Below are positions 27,982 to 34,627 of a stretch of 64,000 nucleotides of DNA, one piece after another (the first letter of the stretch is position 1; each line of letters starts with the position of its first letter). The DNA is from an uncultured Bacilli bacterium (GTDB taxonomy: Bacteria > Bacillota_I > Bacilli_A > ML615J-28 > CAG-313): NCBI GenBank assembly GCA_934098295.1, contig CAKONV010000008.1:1-64000 (forward strand). The letters run 5' to 3'. Under the pieces are notes generated by a model. It was not told the DNA's origin. It saw only the letters and a list, made by a program, of their open reading frames with translations, and ran no database searches. The position numbers and the translations under genes were made by a program.

Positions 27982-28078
27982 AAAAAACCCTCTTTATGTA
28001 AAGAGAGTTTTGATTTTTATTTTTCCACATCATCATAAGTAAGTTTAATATTAAACAAACTTAGGCATCTCCCTACAC
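27982..28078 (-). promoter_or_regulatory. Attenuator-like leader of ppa
   Basis: Transcription from the promoter at 28085-28113 would read GTAGGGAGATGCCTAAG, then inverted segments AAGTTT / AAACTT, then a terminator (CTCTCTTTA / TAAAGAGGG plus T6 at 27982-28008), all before the ppa start. The CTAAGTTTG ... CTTATG pair sits at the same distance from the -10 as CTTAAGTTTG ... CTTAAG in the lipoprotein-locus leader at 35.6 kb. No known riboswitch consensus fits that I can recognise. Confidence 0.6.
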
Positions 28079-28084
28079 ACTTTA

Positions 28085-28113
28085 ATTATACCAAAGAATA
28101 AAAATTATTGCAA
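28085..28113 (-). promoter_or_regulatory. Sigma-A promoter of ppa
   Basis: TTGCAA-N17-TATAAT on the minus strand, near consensus. Confidence 0.85.
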
Positions 28114-28131
28114 GTAGAAGAATTTGTTTTT

Positions 28132-28362
28132 TTATTTTATTTTCTTTTTGAAAGAAAACTTTAAGACAAATTTATTTAATAAATACAAGACTGATGGTAA
28201 AACAATCATTATCATAATTACAGAAGTTATTCCGCCAATACCTATTAATAATCCAACAGTCGAAATTGAATTTTGACTAGATATAAAGTGAATAACAAAG
28301 CCACAAACTGTTAATATTAGTCCTGATGAAAATACCGTAGGTAATGCTAATTGTATCTCCAA
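28132..28362 (-). pseudogene. C-terminal fragment of an MMPL/RND-type transporter
   Basis: An open frame of 76 codons reads as the last two helices of an MMPL-family protein: FSSGLILTVCGFVIHFISSQNSIS, TVGLLIGIGGITSVIMIMIVLPSVLYLL and a Lys-rich tail. Full transporters are 700-1200 residues. It has no proper start, only TTG, and joins directly onto a lipoprotein remnant in another frame, so it is a recombination leftover. It ends just before the ppa promoter. Confidence 0.65.
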
Positions 28363-28475
28363 CTTTTACTTTATCAGCTTAAACATTCAACATTAAATTT
28401 GTATCTTCATATTTATTATTACATTAAACAAACATTAAACCTAATACAAACGACATAAGCAATACAATTATTTTT
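28345..28475 (-). pseudogene. Remnant of a lipoprotein gene
   Basis: In one minus-strand frame KIIVLLMSFVLGLMFV is followed by a stop where the lipobox residue should be, then CNNKYEDTNLMLNV, another stop, and ADKVKVGDTISIT. This is a lipoprotein N-terminus with two nonsense codons and no ATG. It runs into the MMPL fragment. Confidence 0.55.
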
Positions 28476-28497
28476 TATTTCTTATTTTTTCATTTTC

Positions 28498-28830
28498 TTA
28501 ACATGCTTTAATGATTGGCACTCTTTCACAAGTTTCAACAAAATCTAATTGTTTGAAATGTTTTATCGCTTTTTTTATTTCCTTTTCTCCATGTTTGTTT
28601 AGTCTTACATATATAAAGCCTCTATCATTATACCAGCCAGTATACGTAATATTCTTAATGCTATCGTAATTAAATTCACTAATTTCAAATTCTTCATTTA
28701 AAAATTTATCTTTATAACTAGATTTAATTTCTATTGCTATTTCATCATCAGCATATAGATTTTTATCTTTACATCCTGTCAAAAAGAATGTAATGGTTAA
28801 TGCAAAACAAATAATTAAAATTTTTTTAAT
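28498..28830 (-). CDS. Small lipoprotein lacking an ATG start
   Basis: The frame encodes KKILIICFALTITFFLTGC, a complete lipoprotein signal, and about 90 mature residues (EIAIEIKSSYKDKFLNEEFE ... HFKQLDFVETCERVP). It is a paralogue of the lipoprotein at 29170-29511, sharing the EIKS-YK-KFLN-EFE and HFKQL-FVE-CE blocks. The codon at the expected start (28828-28830) is ATT. It lies exactly at the junction with the duplicated, broken lipoprotein upstream, so the rearrangement seems to have removed its start; expression would need ATT initiation. Function is unknown. Confidence 0.55.
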   Translation of the reverse strand: MKKILIICFALTITFFLTGCKDKNLYADDEIAIEIKSSYKDKFLNEEFEISEFNYDSIKNITYTGWYNDRGFIYVRLNKHGEKEIKKAIKHFKQLDFVETCERVPIIKAC

Positions 28831-29155
28831 TTTCTTCTACTACTTTGCCATTAAATGTCCACTCTTATACCTTATATCCTTCTTTGGGGGTTGCGATAAA
28901 TGTTACTTCGCGACTTCCCTTTTTACCTCAACGAAGTTCTATACAATAACTATTTTCTCCACAATTAAGTTCACAAACACTAAAGTCATTACAACGTTTA
29001 ATTGTTGGATTAAAGGAATCTGTGGTTTGAATAGTTAATTTTCCTTCTCCTTCTGTAACAGAAAAATGGAAAATATAACCATATTCTGACTTAGTACAAC
29101 CAATCATTGCAATACTAAGCATTATAAGAACAATTACAAAAAAGATTTTTTTCAT
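28831..29155 (-). pseudogene. Broken duplicate of the lipoprotein at 32259-32666
   Basis: About 325 bp are nearly identical to 32342-32666. The signal (KKIFFVIVLIMLSIAMIGC) and the first 75 residues are intact. Then one base change makes a stop (CGA GGT context to TGA) after CGENSYCIELR, and a second change makes TAA in GYKV-EW. Similarity ends abruptly at GTAGAAGAAAAT, next to the following lipoprotein. The high identity implies recent duplication or gene conversion. Confidence 0.85.
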
Positions 29156-29169
29156 AAATTTTTCCTTTA

Positions 29170-29511
29170 TTATTCAATTAACGAAATGATAGGCATTTGT
29201 TCACATTCTTCTACAAAAGATAATTGTTTGAAATGTTGCAATGCTTCTTCTACTTCTTGTTTTCCTGTTTTCTTTAAATATATAAATATATAACCTATAT
29301 TTTGTTTGTCATACCATTTGGAATATGAATATGTTTCAATATTTTGAAAATTAAAATCATTTAGTTCGAATTCTTTATTTAAAAATTTGTTTTTATAAGT
29401 TGATTTTATCTCTATTATTATTCCATCATCACTATATTGTTTTTCTTTTTTGCATCCTGCTAAACACATTACAAGCAGCAAACCCATAACGACAACAATA
29501 ATTCTTTTCAT
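29170..29511 (-). CDS. Small lipoprotein, paralogue of 28498-28830
   Basis: A 113-residue protein: signal RIIVVVMGLLLVMCLAGC (Cys20), then IIIEIKSTYKNKFLNKEFEL and LQHFKQLSFVEECEQMPI. No known domain. SD AAAGGAG is about 13 nt before ATG. A member of the tiny-ORF family (29549-29620) ends about 40 nt upstream, as at other lipoprotein genes of this locus. Two further lipoprotein frames follow in the same direction, both damaged. Confidence 0.8.
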   Translation of the reverse strand: MKRIIVVVMGLLLVMCLAGCKKEKQYSDDGIIIEIKSTYKNKFLNKEFELNDFNFQNIETYSYSKWYDKQNIGYIFIYLKKTGKQEVEEALQHFKQLSFVEECEQMPIISLIE

Positions 29512-29548
29512 TTTTACTTTTTAACTCCTTTCATTTTTAATTTTGTTA

Positions 29549-29620
29549 CTATATTTCTGGCGGTATACTATGGCTAGCTAACTCTTTGATAATCCGTTTT
29601 AACACTAAATAAATCCTCAT
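29549..29620 (-). CDS. Tiny-ORF family 1, copy at 29.6 kb (23 codons)
   Basis: The frame reads MRIYLVLKRIIKELASHSI and then PPEI, matching the copies at 30587-30661 and 33686-33760 residue for residue through most of its length. It lacks the strong SD of those copies and is nested in another frame of the ORF 29574-29747, so it may be an untranslated remnant. Confidence 0.45.
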   Translation of the reverse strand: MRIYLVLKRIIKELASHSIPPEI

Positions 29621-29747
29621 ATGCAACATCTTCCAAGACATCGGAATAATAAGCATATACGTTAATATTTCCTAAAAATAGAATAGTAAAAATTGAAATT
29701 ATTGAACAAATCAGTATACAAAATTTTAAAATTATTTTTTTCATCAT
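29574..29747 (-). pseudogene. Truncated exported-protein gene
   Basis: A signal peptide (KKIILKFCILICSIISIFTILFL, ending near VYA) is followed by only about 25 residues. The last dozen (DLFSVKTDYQRVS) are an out-of-frame reading of the tiny-ORF repeat. The gene thus looks like the 5' end of a secreted-protein gene cut by insertion of the repeat. SD GAGG precedes the ATG pair. Confidence 0.55.
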
Positions 29748-29762
29748 AAACCTCAAATATAA

Positions 29763-30464
29763 TTATTTTTTAAATACAATATATTTCTCATATAATTCTA
29801 TATCACATTCTAATGAAATATCATTTTTATTAAATTCTATAATAAATGGTATAACAAATACATCATTATTTAAAGAATTTCCATATTGTTCTGCATTCAT
29901 TTGAATTTTAATAAGATTATTACATTTTGATACTTCATTTATATACCTTTTGATATTGCTACTTTTGCCATAGTAAAAGTAAACTAAAACAATTTTATCT
30001 CTGAAAAAATCAGATGTGTAATTTTCAATAACGAAATTTTTATTATCATCATCAAAAATACTTATGTTACTAAATAATGCAATAAATTCATTATAATTGT
30101 CAATAATATGAATTTTTTTATAATCACCAAAATTTGCATATCCATTATAAACCACTTCTTTGAAATCTAAAACATTAAATCTATCAGGGCTTTTATTTAT
30201 TTCGTGTATTTTTGTAATAGTTTCATCATATATTTTATCAATTTGATTTTTTTCATTACATAACTTAATTTTTGATTTGCATTCCTCAATACAACTAATT
30301 ATCAAATTCCAGTTGCTTAAGCTATATTCTTTATAATCTAATTCTTCATATATTTTATCAAGTTGTGCATATTTTCGTTCTTTTAAACTATTATTTGTTT
30401 TACTACATCCAACCATCACAGATACAATAACTAACATAAAACATACCATTAATATTTTTTTCAT
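29763..30464 (-). CDS. Lipoprotein with helical N-terminal segment
   Basis: A 233-residue protein: signal KKILMVCFMLVIVSVMVGC, near-identical to that of the lipoprotein at 32699, then a helical stretch (KYAQLDKIYEELDYKEYS ... NWNLIISCIEECKSKIKLC) resembling a FIVAR-like three-helix module, then a beta-rich half that includes FIALFSNISIF and FFRDKIVLVYFYYG. The latter block is echoed in 31664 (FFDNKSLVLYYS) and 32699 (FFKDKSLIIYSF), so the C-terminal half is a shared domain of the cluster. The stop of a 31-codon ORF ends one base before its ATG. Function unknown. Confidence 0.8.
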   Translation of the reverse strand: MKKILMVCFMLVIVSVMVGCSKTNNSLKERKYAQLDKIYEELDYKEYSLSNWNLIISCIEECKSKIKLCNEKNQIDKIYDETITKIHEINKSPDRFNVLDFKEVVYNGYANFGDYKKIHIIDNYNEFIALFSNISIFDDDNKNFVIENYTSDFFRDKIVLVYFYYGKSSNIKRYINEVSKCNNLIKIQMNAEQYGNSLNNDVFVIPFIIEFNKNDISLECDIELYEKYIVFKK

Positions 30465-30465
30465 T

Positions 30466-30561
30466 TTATCGTCCCCTTTCAATCATATTAATATTATTAT
30501 TTAGTAATATATTTTTATTTTCAAAAATAATCACCATATTCATTGAATAAATTTTAATCAT
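30466..30561 (-). CDS. Tiny ORF family 2 (31 residues), upstream of a lipoprotein
   Basis: It starts MIKIYSMNMVIIFEN and ends IERGR. SD GGAG lies 9 nt before ATG, and the stop is one base before the ATG of the lipoprotein, so coupled translation is likely. The first 14 residues recur at 32187-32234. Confidence 0.6.
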   Translation of the reverse strand: MIKIYSMNMVIIFENKNILLNNNINMIERGR

Positions 30562-30586
30562 ATCTAGTATCTCCTATTTAATGCTA

Positions 30587-30661
30587 TTAGTATACTTCTA
30601 GCCGTATACTATGGCCAACTAGCTCTTTGATAATCCGTTTTAATACTAAATAAATTAACAT
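30587..30661 (-). CDS. Tiny ORF family 1 (24 residues), copy at 30.6 kb
   Basis: It reads MLIYLVLKRIIKELVGHS and then IRLEVY: a hydrophobic start, a basic middle and no signal. SD GGGGAGG is 7 nt before ATG. Compared with the copy at 33686-33760, three of the four base differences inside the frame are silent, which fits selection on this reading frame, though the sample is small. It follows a leader with an intrinsic terminator and precedes a family 2 ORF and a lipoprotein. Confidence 0.65.
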   Translation of the reverse strand: MLIYLVLKRIIKELVGHSIRLEVY

Positions 30662-30734
30662 AATAGTACCTCCCCATACTGTCTTTTACGTTCCACCATT
30701 ACTATTATATGCAAACTACATATAATAATTTATT

Positions 30735-30805
30735 TTTAAACACCCCCCTTTTTATCCAAAGGGAGCTTATTTCTAAGAGTGTATTAAAGCAGACTTAGGA
30801 ATTTG
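30735..30805 (-). promoter_or_regulatory. Repeated leader element, copy 1
   Basis: On the minus strand CCTAAGTCTGC, a short loop and CTCTTAG form a hairpin, followed by CTCCCTTT / AAAGGGGGG as an imperfect terminator. Its loop lacks the GGGGA present in copies 2 and 3. It sits about 75 nt before the tiny ORF at 30661. Confidence 0.6.
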
Positions 30806-30867
30806 ATTTTTATATTTTTATTATCATTACTTTAACACTTTAATAATGAGGAATATACTAATATATT

Positions 30868-31652
30868 TTATCGATTTATTATAACTTTTGTACCAATAGT
30901 AACTATACTACTTATATCGCCTTCACTTAATGATATTGTTGAAACACTGTTATTTGTAATTATAACTAAACTTCCCATTGAATTTTCAGTAAAACACCTA
31001 GCACTTCAGGATCTTTATCTCCCACAATAACAAAAAACTTCACAAGTACCAAGTAAAGTTATTTCATTATCCAATATTTGCATTTCCTGTAGTATAATTC
31101 CATGCTTTGATTACATTAATCACATATGTTTGATTAAGTCCCCCATTGATCATTCAAAAAATACGTATCATCAGTTGATAAATCTAAACTTTCAATATAA
31201 TTAGGTTCAACAGAATATGCATCATTTCTTTTTTCTAATTATTTAATTGCCGTAAGAACATTCTCTTTACCTGGATTACCAATAGTTAAGTTAAAAGAAT
31301 TAACATCTATAAGCATATTATTTTCTTTATGTTTGGATAGTAAACTCTAATCCCTTGTTTGTTCGGCCGTAATTTGTTTTTCAAAAATATCTATTGAATT
31401 TTCCGTTAAATCTTCAACATTTATACAATTAATTTCTTTAAGATAAGTCTTTCATATTAAGGAAAAATCATTTTTTAAAACGACTATAATACTATCGTCA
31501 AGAAAATCATCTGCCAACGTAGCATCACAAACTAATACTTCTCCATTATTTTCTGTAGATGCATTTACACTAATTGTTGAAAAACATACTATTATTAATA
31601 AAACAAATATAAACAATAATAAATTCCTATACATTTTCGATTTAAAAAACAT
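30868..31652 (-). pseudogene. Chimeric pseudogene: subtilase N-terminus joined to another exported-protein tail
   Basis: From 31652 the frame gives a signal (MYRNLLLFIFVLLIIVCF) and an S8-propeptide-like region. After stops at about 31452, 31362 and 31235 and a frameshift in a G-run near 31141, it reads DDTYFLNDQWGLNQ and KAWNYTTGN, the classic start of a mature subtilase. At about 31072 it switches to a segment shared with 33967-34170 (DNEITLLGTCE then GDKDPEVL), also frameshifted, ending at 30868. So a protease gene was cut and fused to the repeated unit. Confidence 0.75.
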
Positions 31653-31663
31653 ATTTTACTCAT

Positions 31664-32149
31664 TTACTTTATTCTACATTTTAATTTATCAAATGAATTT
31701 ATATCATTTTTATCAATTTCAATAATAAATAATCTTGGTGTTTCCACAGTTACACCTTCATTTTTTTTATTAATTTTAATATTTAAAAATAATTCGCTAT
31801 CAGTAATACTAATCGACTGAAAAGTATATTTTAAACCTCCTTTTGGATCAATAGAATAATACAATACTAAAGATTTATTATCAAAAAAATCATTACAATA
31901 TTTTTTCAGGAATGTGTCATCATTAATAATAAATTCTTTGCTATTAAGATCATTAACCAATTGATTGTAATTTTTATATATTTTCAACTCATCACCATCT
32001 GATCTTATTTCATTTATATTACTTCCATCTGCTAAACAAATTAAAGATGGATTTTCTTCAAAAACATCAAATTTAACATCATAATTTTGACAAGAAACAC
32101 AAATTAACATAAAACAGCACATCATTACCAACACAAATAATTTTTTCAT
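31664..32149 (-). CDS. Small lipoprotein
   Basis: A 161-residue protein: signal KKLFVLVMMCCFMLICVSC (Cys20), then a polar mature part. A block with LKIYKNYNQLVNDLNSKEF, FFDNKSLVLYYSID and RLFIIEIDKNDI is shared in outline with the lipoproteins at 29763 and 32699. SD AAAGGAG precedes ATG. A family 2 tiny ORF ends 38 nt upstream. Unknown function. Confidence 0.8.
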   Translation of the reverse strand: MKKLFVLVMMCCFMLICVSCQNYDVKFDVFEENPSLICLADGSNINEIRSDGDELKIYKNYNQLVNDLNSKEFIINDDTFLKKYCNDFFDNKSLVLYYSIDPKGGLKYTFQSISITDSELFLNIKINKKNEGVTVETPRLFIIEIDKNDINSFDKLKCRIK

Positions 32150-32186
32150 TTCACGTAACTCCTTTCAATATTTATTATATATTTAA

Positions 32187-32234
32187 CTAACATTCAAAGA
32201 TAATCACCATATTCATTAAATAAATCTTAATCAT
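32187..32234 (-). CDS. Tiny ORF family 2 (15 residues)
   Basis: MIKIYLMNMVIIFEC with SD AGGGGGT 7 nt before ATG. The first 14 residues match the 30466-30561 ORF except Ser/Leu at position 6. It precedes the lipoprotein at 31664-32149. Confidence 0.6.
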   Translation of the reverse strand: MIKIYLMNMVIIFEC

Positions 32235-32258
32235 GTGTAATACCCCCTATTATTTATA

Positions 32259-32666
32259 TTATATGTTAACAAATTTTACAGCTATTACACCATTATAATT
32301 ATCTTCATTTGTTACAATAGCGGTATAAGTGTTTGTTTTATTTTCTTCTACTACTTTGCCATTAAATGTCCACTCTTTTACCTTATATCCTTCTTTGGGG
32401 GTTGCAATAAATGTTACTTCGCGACTTCCCTTTTTACCTCCACGAAGTACTATACAATAACTATTTTCTCCACAATTAAGTTCACAAACACTAAAGTCAT
32501 TACAACGTTTAATTGTTGGATTAAAGGAATCTGTGGTTTGAATAGTTAATTTTCCTTCTCCTTCTGTAACAGAAAAATGGAAAATATAACCATATTCTGA
32601 CTTAGTACAACCAATCATTGCAATACTAAGCATTATAAGAACAATTACAAAAAAGATTTTTTTCAT
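32259..32666 (-). CDS. Lipoprotein with repeat-type C-terminal domain
   Basis: A 135-residue protein: signal KKIFFVIVLIMLSIAMIGC, a central Cys-containing part (RCNDFSVCELNCGENSYC) with three cysteines that could pair, and a C-terminal GKKGSREVTFIATPKEGYKV then KEWTFNGKVVEENK. That C-terminal pattern (VTFIATP.EGYKV..W) is the InlB/Listeria-Bacteroides B-repeat style fold seen in many surface proteins. It is the intact source of the broken copy at 28831-29155. It lies 32 bp after the lipoprotein gene at 32699. Confidence 0.82.
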   Translation of the reverse strand: MKKIFFVIVLIMLSIAMIGCTKSEYGYIFHFSVTEGEGKLTIQTTDSFNPTIKRCNDFSVCELNCGENSYCIVLRGGKKGSREVTFIATPKEGYKVKEWTFNGKVVEENKTNTYTAIVTNEDNYNGVIAVKFVNI

Positions 32667-32698
32667 CTCAGTTTACACCACCCTTTTTATCAAAATCT

Positions 32699-33400
32699 TT
32701 ATTCATAATTAATTTTTATTTCTTTGGCATTTTCGATTTCTGCTTTATTTACTTCTATTAATATCATCCAACGAAATGCTTCTGTTGTATAAAAGCCATC
32801 TTTTAAAATTATTTTTTCAACAATTATCAATTCTTCTTCATTTAAAATTAAGTCTTCTATTACAGTTTCTTTACCATACCCTGTTTCAAAGGAATATATA
32901 ATTAATGATTTGTCTTTAAAGAACTCATTATTATATATTGATTCATATTCATTTATAAAATTATTGTTATATTCTTTACACAAATTATTCAATTCTTCAT
33001 ATGAATTAATTATTCCACAAGAATATATTTGAAATTTATTATCTACTATTTTGTATCCAAAAAAACCCATACCATTATAATTTATCTTATATTTAATCTT
33101 TTTGCCATTATTTATTATATTACTTTTTTCCTTTAATTTAACATATAACTTAATATTTTGTTCAACTAATTCGTTATCATATTTTTTAGTATATAGGCTA
33201 TCATAATACAAATTTTCTATATAATCTACATTGTCAATTGGTACATCATCAAATGAAATAATACTACCTTTTTCTTTTTCTATTAATAAAATATCTTCAT
33301 TTATTTTAAAACTAACTGTTAATAAATTATTTTTATTATCACATCCGACCATCACAAATACAATAACTAACATAAAACATACCATTAATATTTTCTTCAT
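32699..33400 (-). CDS. Lipoprotein
   Basis: A 233-residue protein whose signal (KKILMVCFMLVIVFVMVGC) is nearly identical to that of the lipoprotein at 29763, while the mature N-terminal part differs: LTVSFKINEDILLIEKEKGS, IISFDDVPIDNVDYIENL resembling an internalin-type repeat. The C-terminal half has the shared FFKDKSLIIYSFETGYG ... ILIEVNKAEI block. Its ATG overlaps the stop of the membrane protein gene upstream as ATGA. Unknown function. Confidence 0.8.
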   Translation of the reverse strand: MKKILMVCFMLVIVFVMVGCDNKNNLLTVSFKINEDILLIEKEKGSIISFDDVPIDNVDYIENLYYDSLYTKKYDNELVEQNIKLYVKLKEKSNIINNGKKIKYKINYNGMGFFGYKIVDNKFQIYSCGIINSYEELNNLCKEYNNNFINEYESIYNNEFFKDKSLIIYSFETGYGKETVIEDLILNEEELIIVEKIILKDGFYTTEAFRWMILIEVNKAEIENAKEIKINYE

Positions 33401-33651
33401 TTTTGCGTTCCTCCTTTATAACGTTTGTATAGAATTATTATTAAAAAAATTATTATATAAAACACAACAATTGAAATTAAAAGGCAAATAACCCAATAAA
33501 CAAATAAAAAAAGCCATGTCCAAGCTCCATATTCGTTTAAATGTGCATATTTAATAATACGAATTATTACAGGTATTAATGAAATAATTATACCAATAAT
33601 ACAACTTAATATTAAATTGAATTTGAAATCACTTTTATTATATAATTTCAT
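33397..33651 (-). CDS. Small two- or three-helix membrane protein
   Basis: An 84-residue protein with helices near residues 13-30 (ILSCIIGIIISLIPVII) and 43-78 (WLFLFVYWVICLLISIVVFYIIIFLIIIL) and a basic tail. No family recognised; size and topology would suit an immunity-type or anchoring partner of the lipoproteins, but that is speculation. It lies between a family 1 tiny ORF and the lipoprotein at 32699, to which it is coupled by ATGA. SD AAAGGAG. Confidence 0.7.
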   Translation of the reverse strand: MKLYNKSDFKFNLILSCIIGIIISLIPVIIRIIKYAHLNEYGAWTWLFLFVYWVICLLISIVVFYIIIFLIIILYKRYKGGTQK

Positions 33652-33685
33652 TTTTATTTTTCAGCTCCTTTCACTTTTAAGTTGG

Positions 33686-33760
33686 TTAGTATACTTCTAG
33701 CCGTATACTATGACCAGCTAACTCTTTGATAATCCGTTTTAACACTAAATAAATTAACAT
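33686..33760 (-). CDS. Tiny ORF family 1 (24 residues), copy at 33.7 kb
   Basis: MLIYLVLKRIIKELAGHS then IRLEVY, one residue different from the 30.6-kb copy. SD GGGAGG is 6 nt before ATG. It ends 34 nt before the membrane protein gene 33397-33651 and follows leader copy 2. Confidence 0.65.
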   Translation of the reverse strand: MLIYLVLKRIIKELAGHSIRLEVY

Positions 33761-33836
33761 ATAGTACCTCCCTATACTGTTTTTTGCATTCTATCTCTAT
33801 TATATACTAGTTAAATACAATAACATATATTTAAAC

Positions 33837-33900
33837 AAAAAGCCCCCTTTTATCCAAAGAGAGCTTATTTCTAAGAGTGTTCCCCAGCAGACTTAGGAAT
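33837..33900 (-). promoter_or_regulatory. Repeated leader element, copy 2
   Basis: CCTAAG, TCTGC, a GGGGAACA loop and CTCTTAG form a 5-bp hairpin, followed by AAATAAG and the terminator AGCTCTCTTT / AAAGGGGGCT with T5. It lies about 75 nt before the tiny ORF at 33760. Confidence 0.65.
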
Positions 33901-33966
33901 TTGATTTTTATATTTTTTATTATCATTACTTTAACACTTTAATAATGAGTAATATACTAATATATT

Positions 33967-34340
33967 TTATCGATTTATGATAACTTTTGTATCGATAGTA
34001 AATATACTGCTTATATCGCCTTCACTTAATGATATTGTTGAAACACTGTTATTTGTAACTATAACTAAACTTCCCATTGAATTTTCAGCGGAAACACATA
34101 GCACTTTAGGATCTTTATCTCCCACAATAACAAAAATCTTCACAAGTACCAAGTAAAGTTATTTCATTGTCTAATTTTCGCATTACATAACCAACTTTTG
34201 GTTATCCATCAATTTAAATATAATAATTTTCATTATTAATTAATAACATAATCACATCAGCAAGATTGTCATCATTTTTGATTTTCATTTTCTTTGATTA
34301 TGTAACAACAGTGCTTCCACATAATACTACAACAGTTAAA
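33967..34340 (-). pseudogene. Degraded small exported-protein gene
   Basis: Downstream of the promoter at 34360-34388 one frame reads LTVVVLCGSTVVT, a stop, KKMKIKNDDNLADVIMLL, stops in NYYI-IDG, then GYVMRKLDNEITLLGTCE. A frameshift continues it as GDKDPKVLCVSAENSMGSLV and ends TKVIINR. Its last 200 bp are duplicated at 30868-31072. No family recognised. Confidence 0.6.
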
Positions 34341-34359
34341 AAACCTTTTCTTTGACAAC

Positions 34360-34388
34360 ATTATACATTATATGATTAATTTTGTCAA
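34360..34388 (-). promoter_or_regulatory. Full-consensus sigma-A promoter
   Basis: TTGACA-N17-TATAAT exactly, on the minus strand, flanked by TTGACAA / TTGTCAA inverted repeats spanning it (34352-34389). It now drives only the degraded gene at 33967-34340. The 34390-34627 stretch upstream shows nothing I can name. Confidence 0.85.
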
Positions 34389-34627
34389 GGGCTTTCATTC
34401 TCATTACTTATCTTCTGCTTTTCAATTTAACTAATAACTTTCAAACATTTATGATAAAATAATTACTCATTAATTTTTTATATTTAATAGTTCTCATATG
34501 ATGCCACTACATTCAGTTTTATTTTTATTGTATTATTAAATAAATTTTTAAAAGTAATATCATATACCAAGTTATTAAAACTTTTAATTATATACTCGTT
34601 TGTGGTATTGATTATAAATTTTACTAA

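Noticed and set aside
27982..28078. Fluoride (crcB) riboswitch upstream of ppa
   Set aside because: Considered because fluoride inhibits pyrophosphatases. The leader lacks the GGCAU...AUGCC-type pseudoknot pairing and the expected P2 stem.
28928..29155. Intact 75-residue lipoprotein
   Set aside because: Comparison with 32259-32666 shows it is the truncated part of a broken duplicate.
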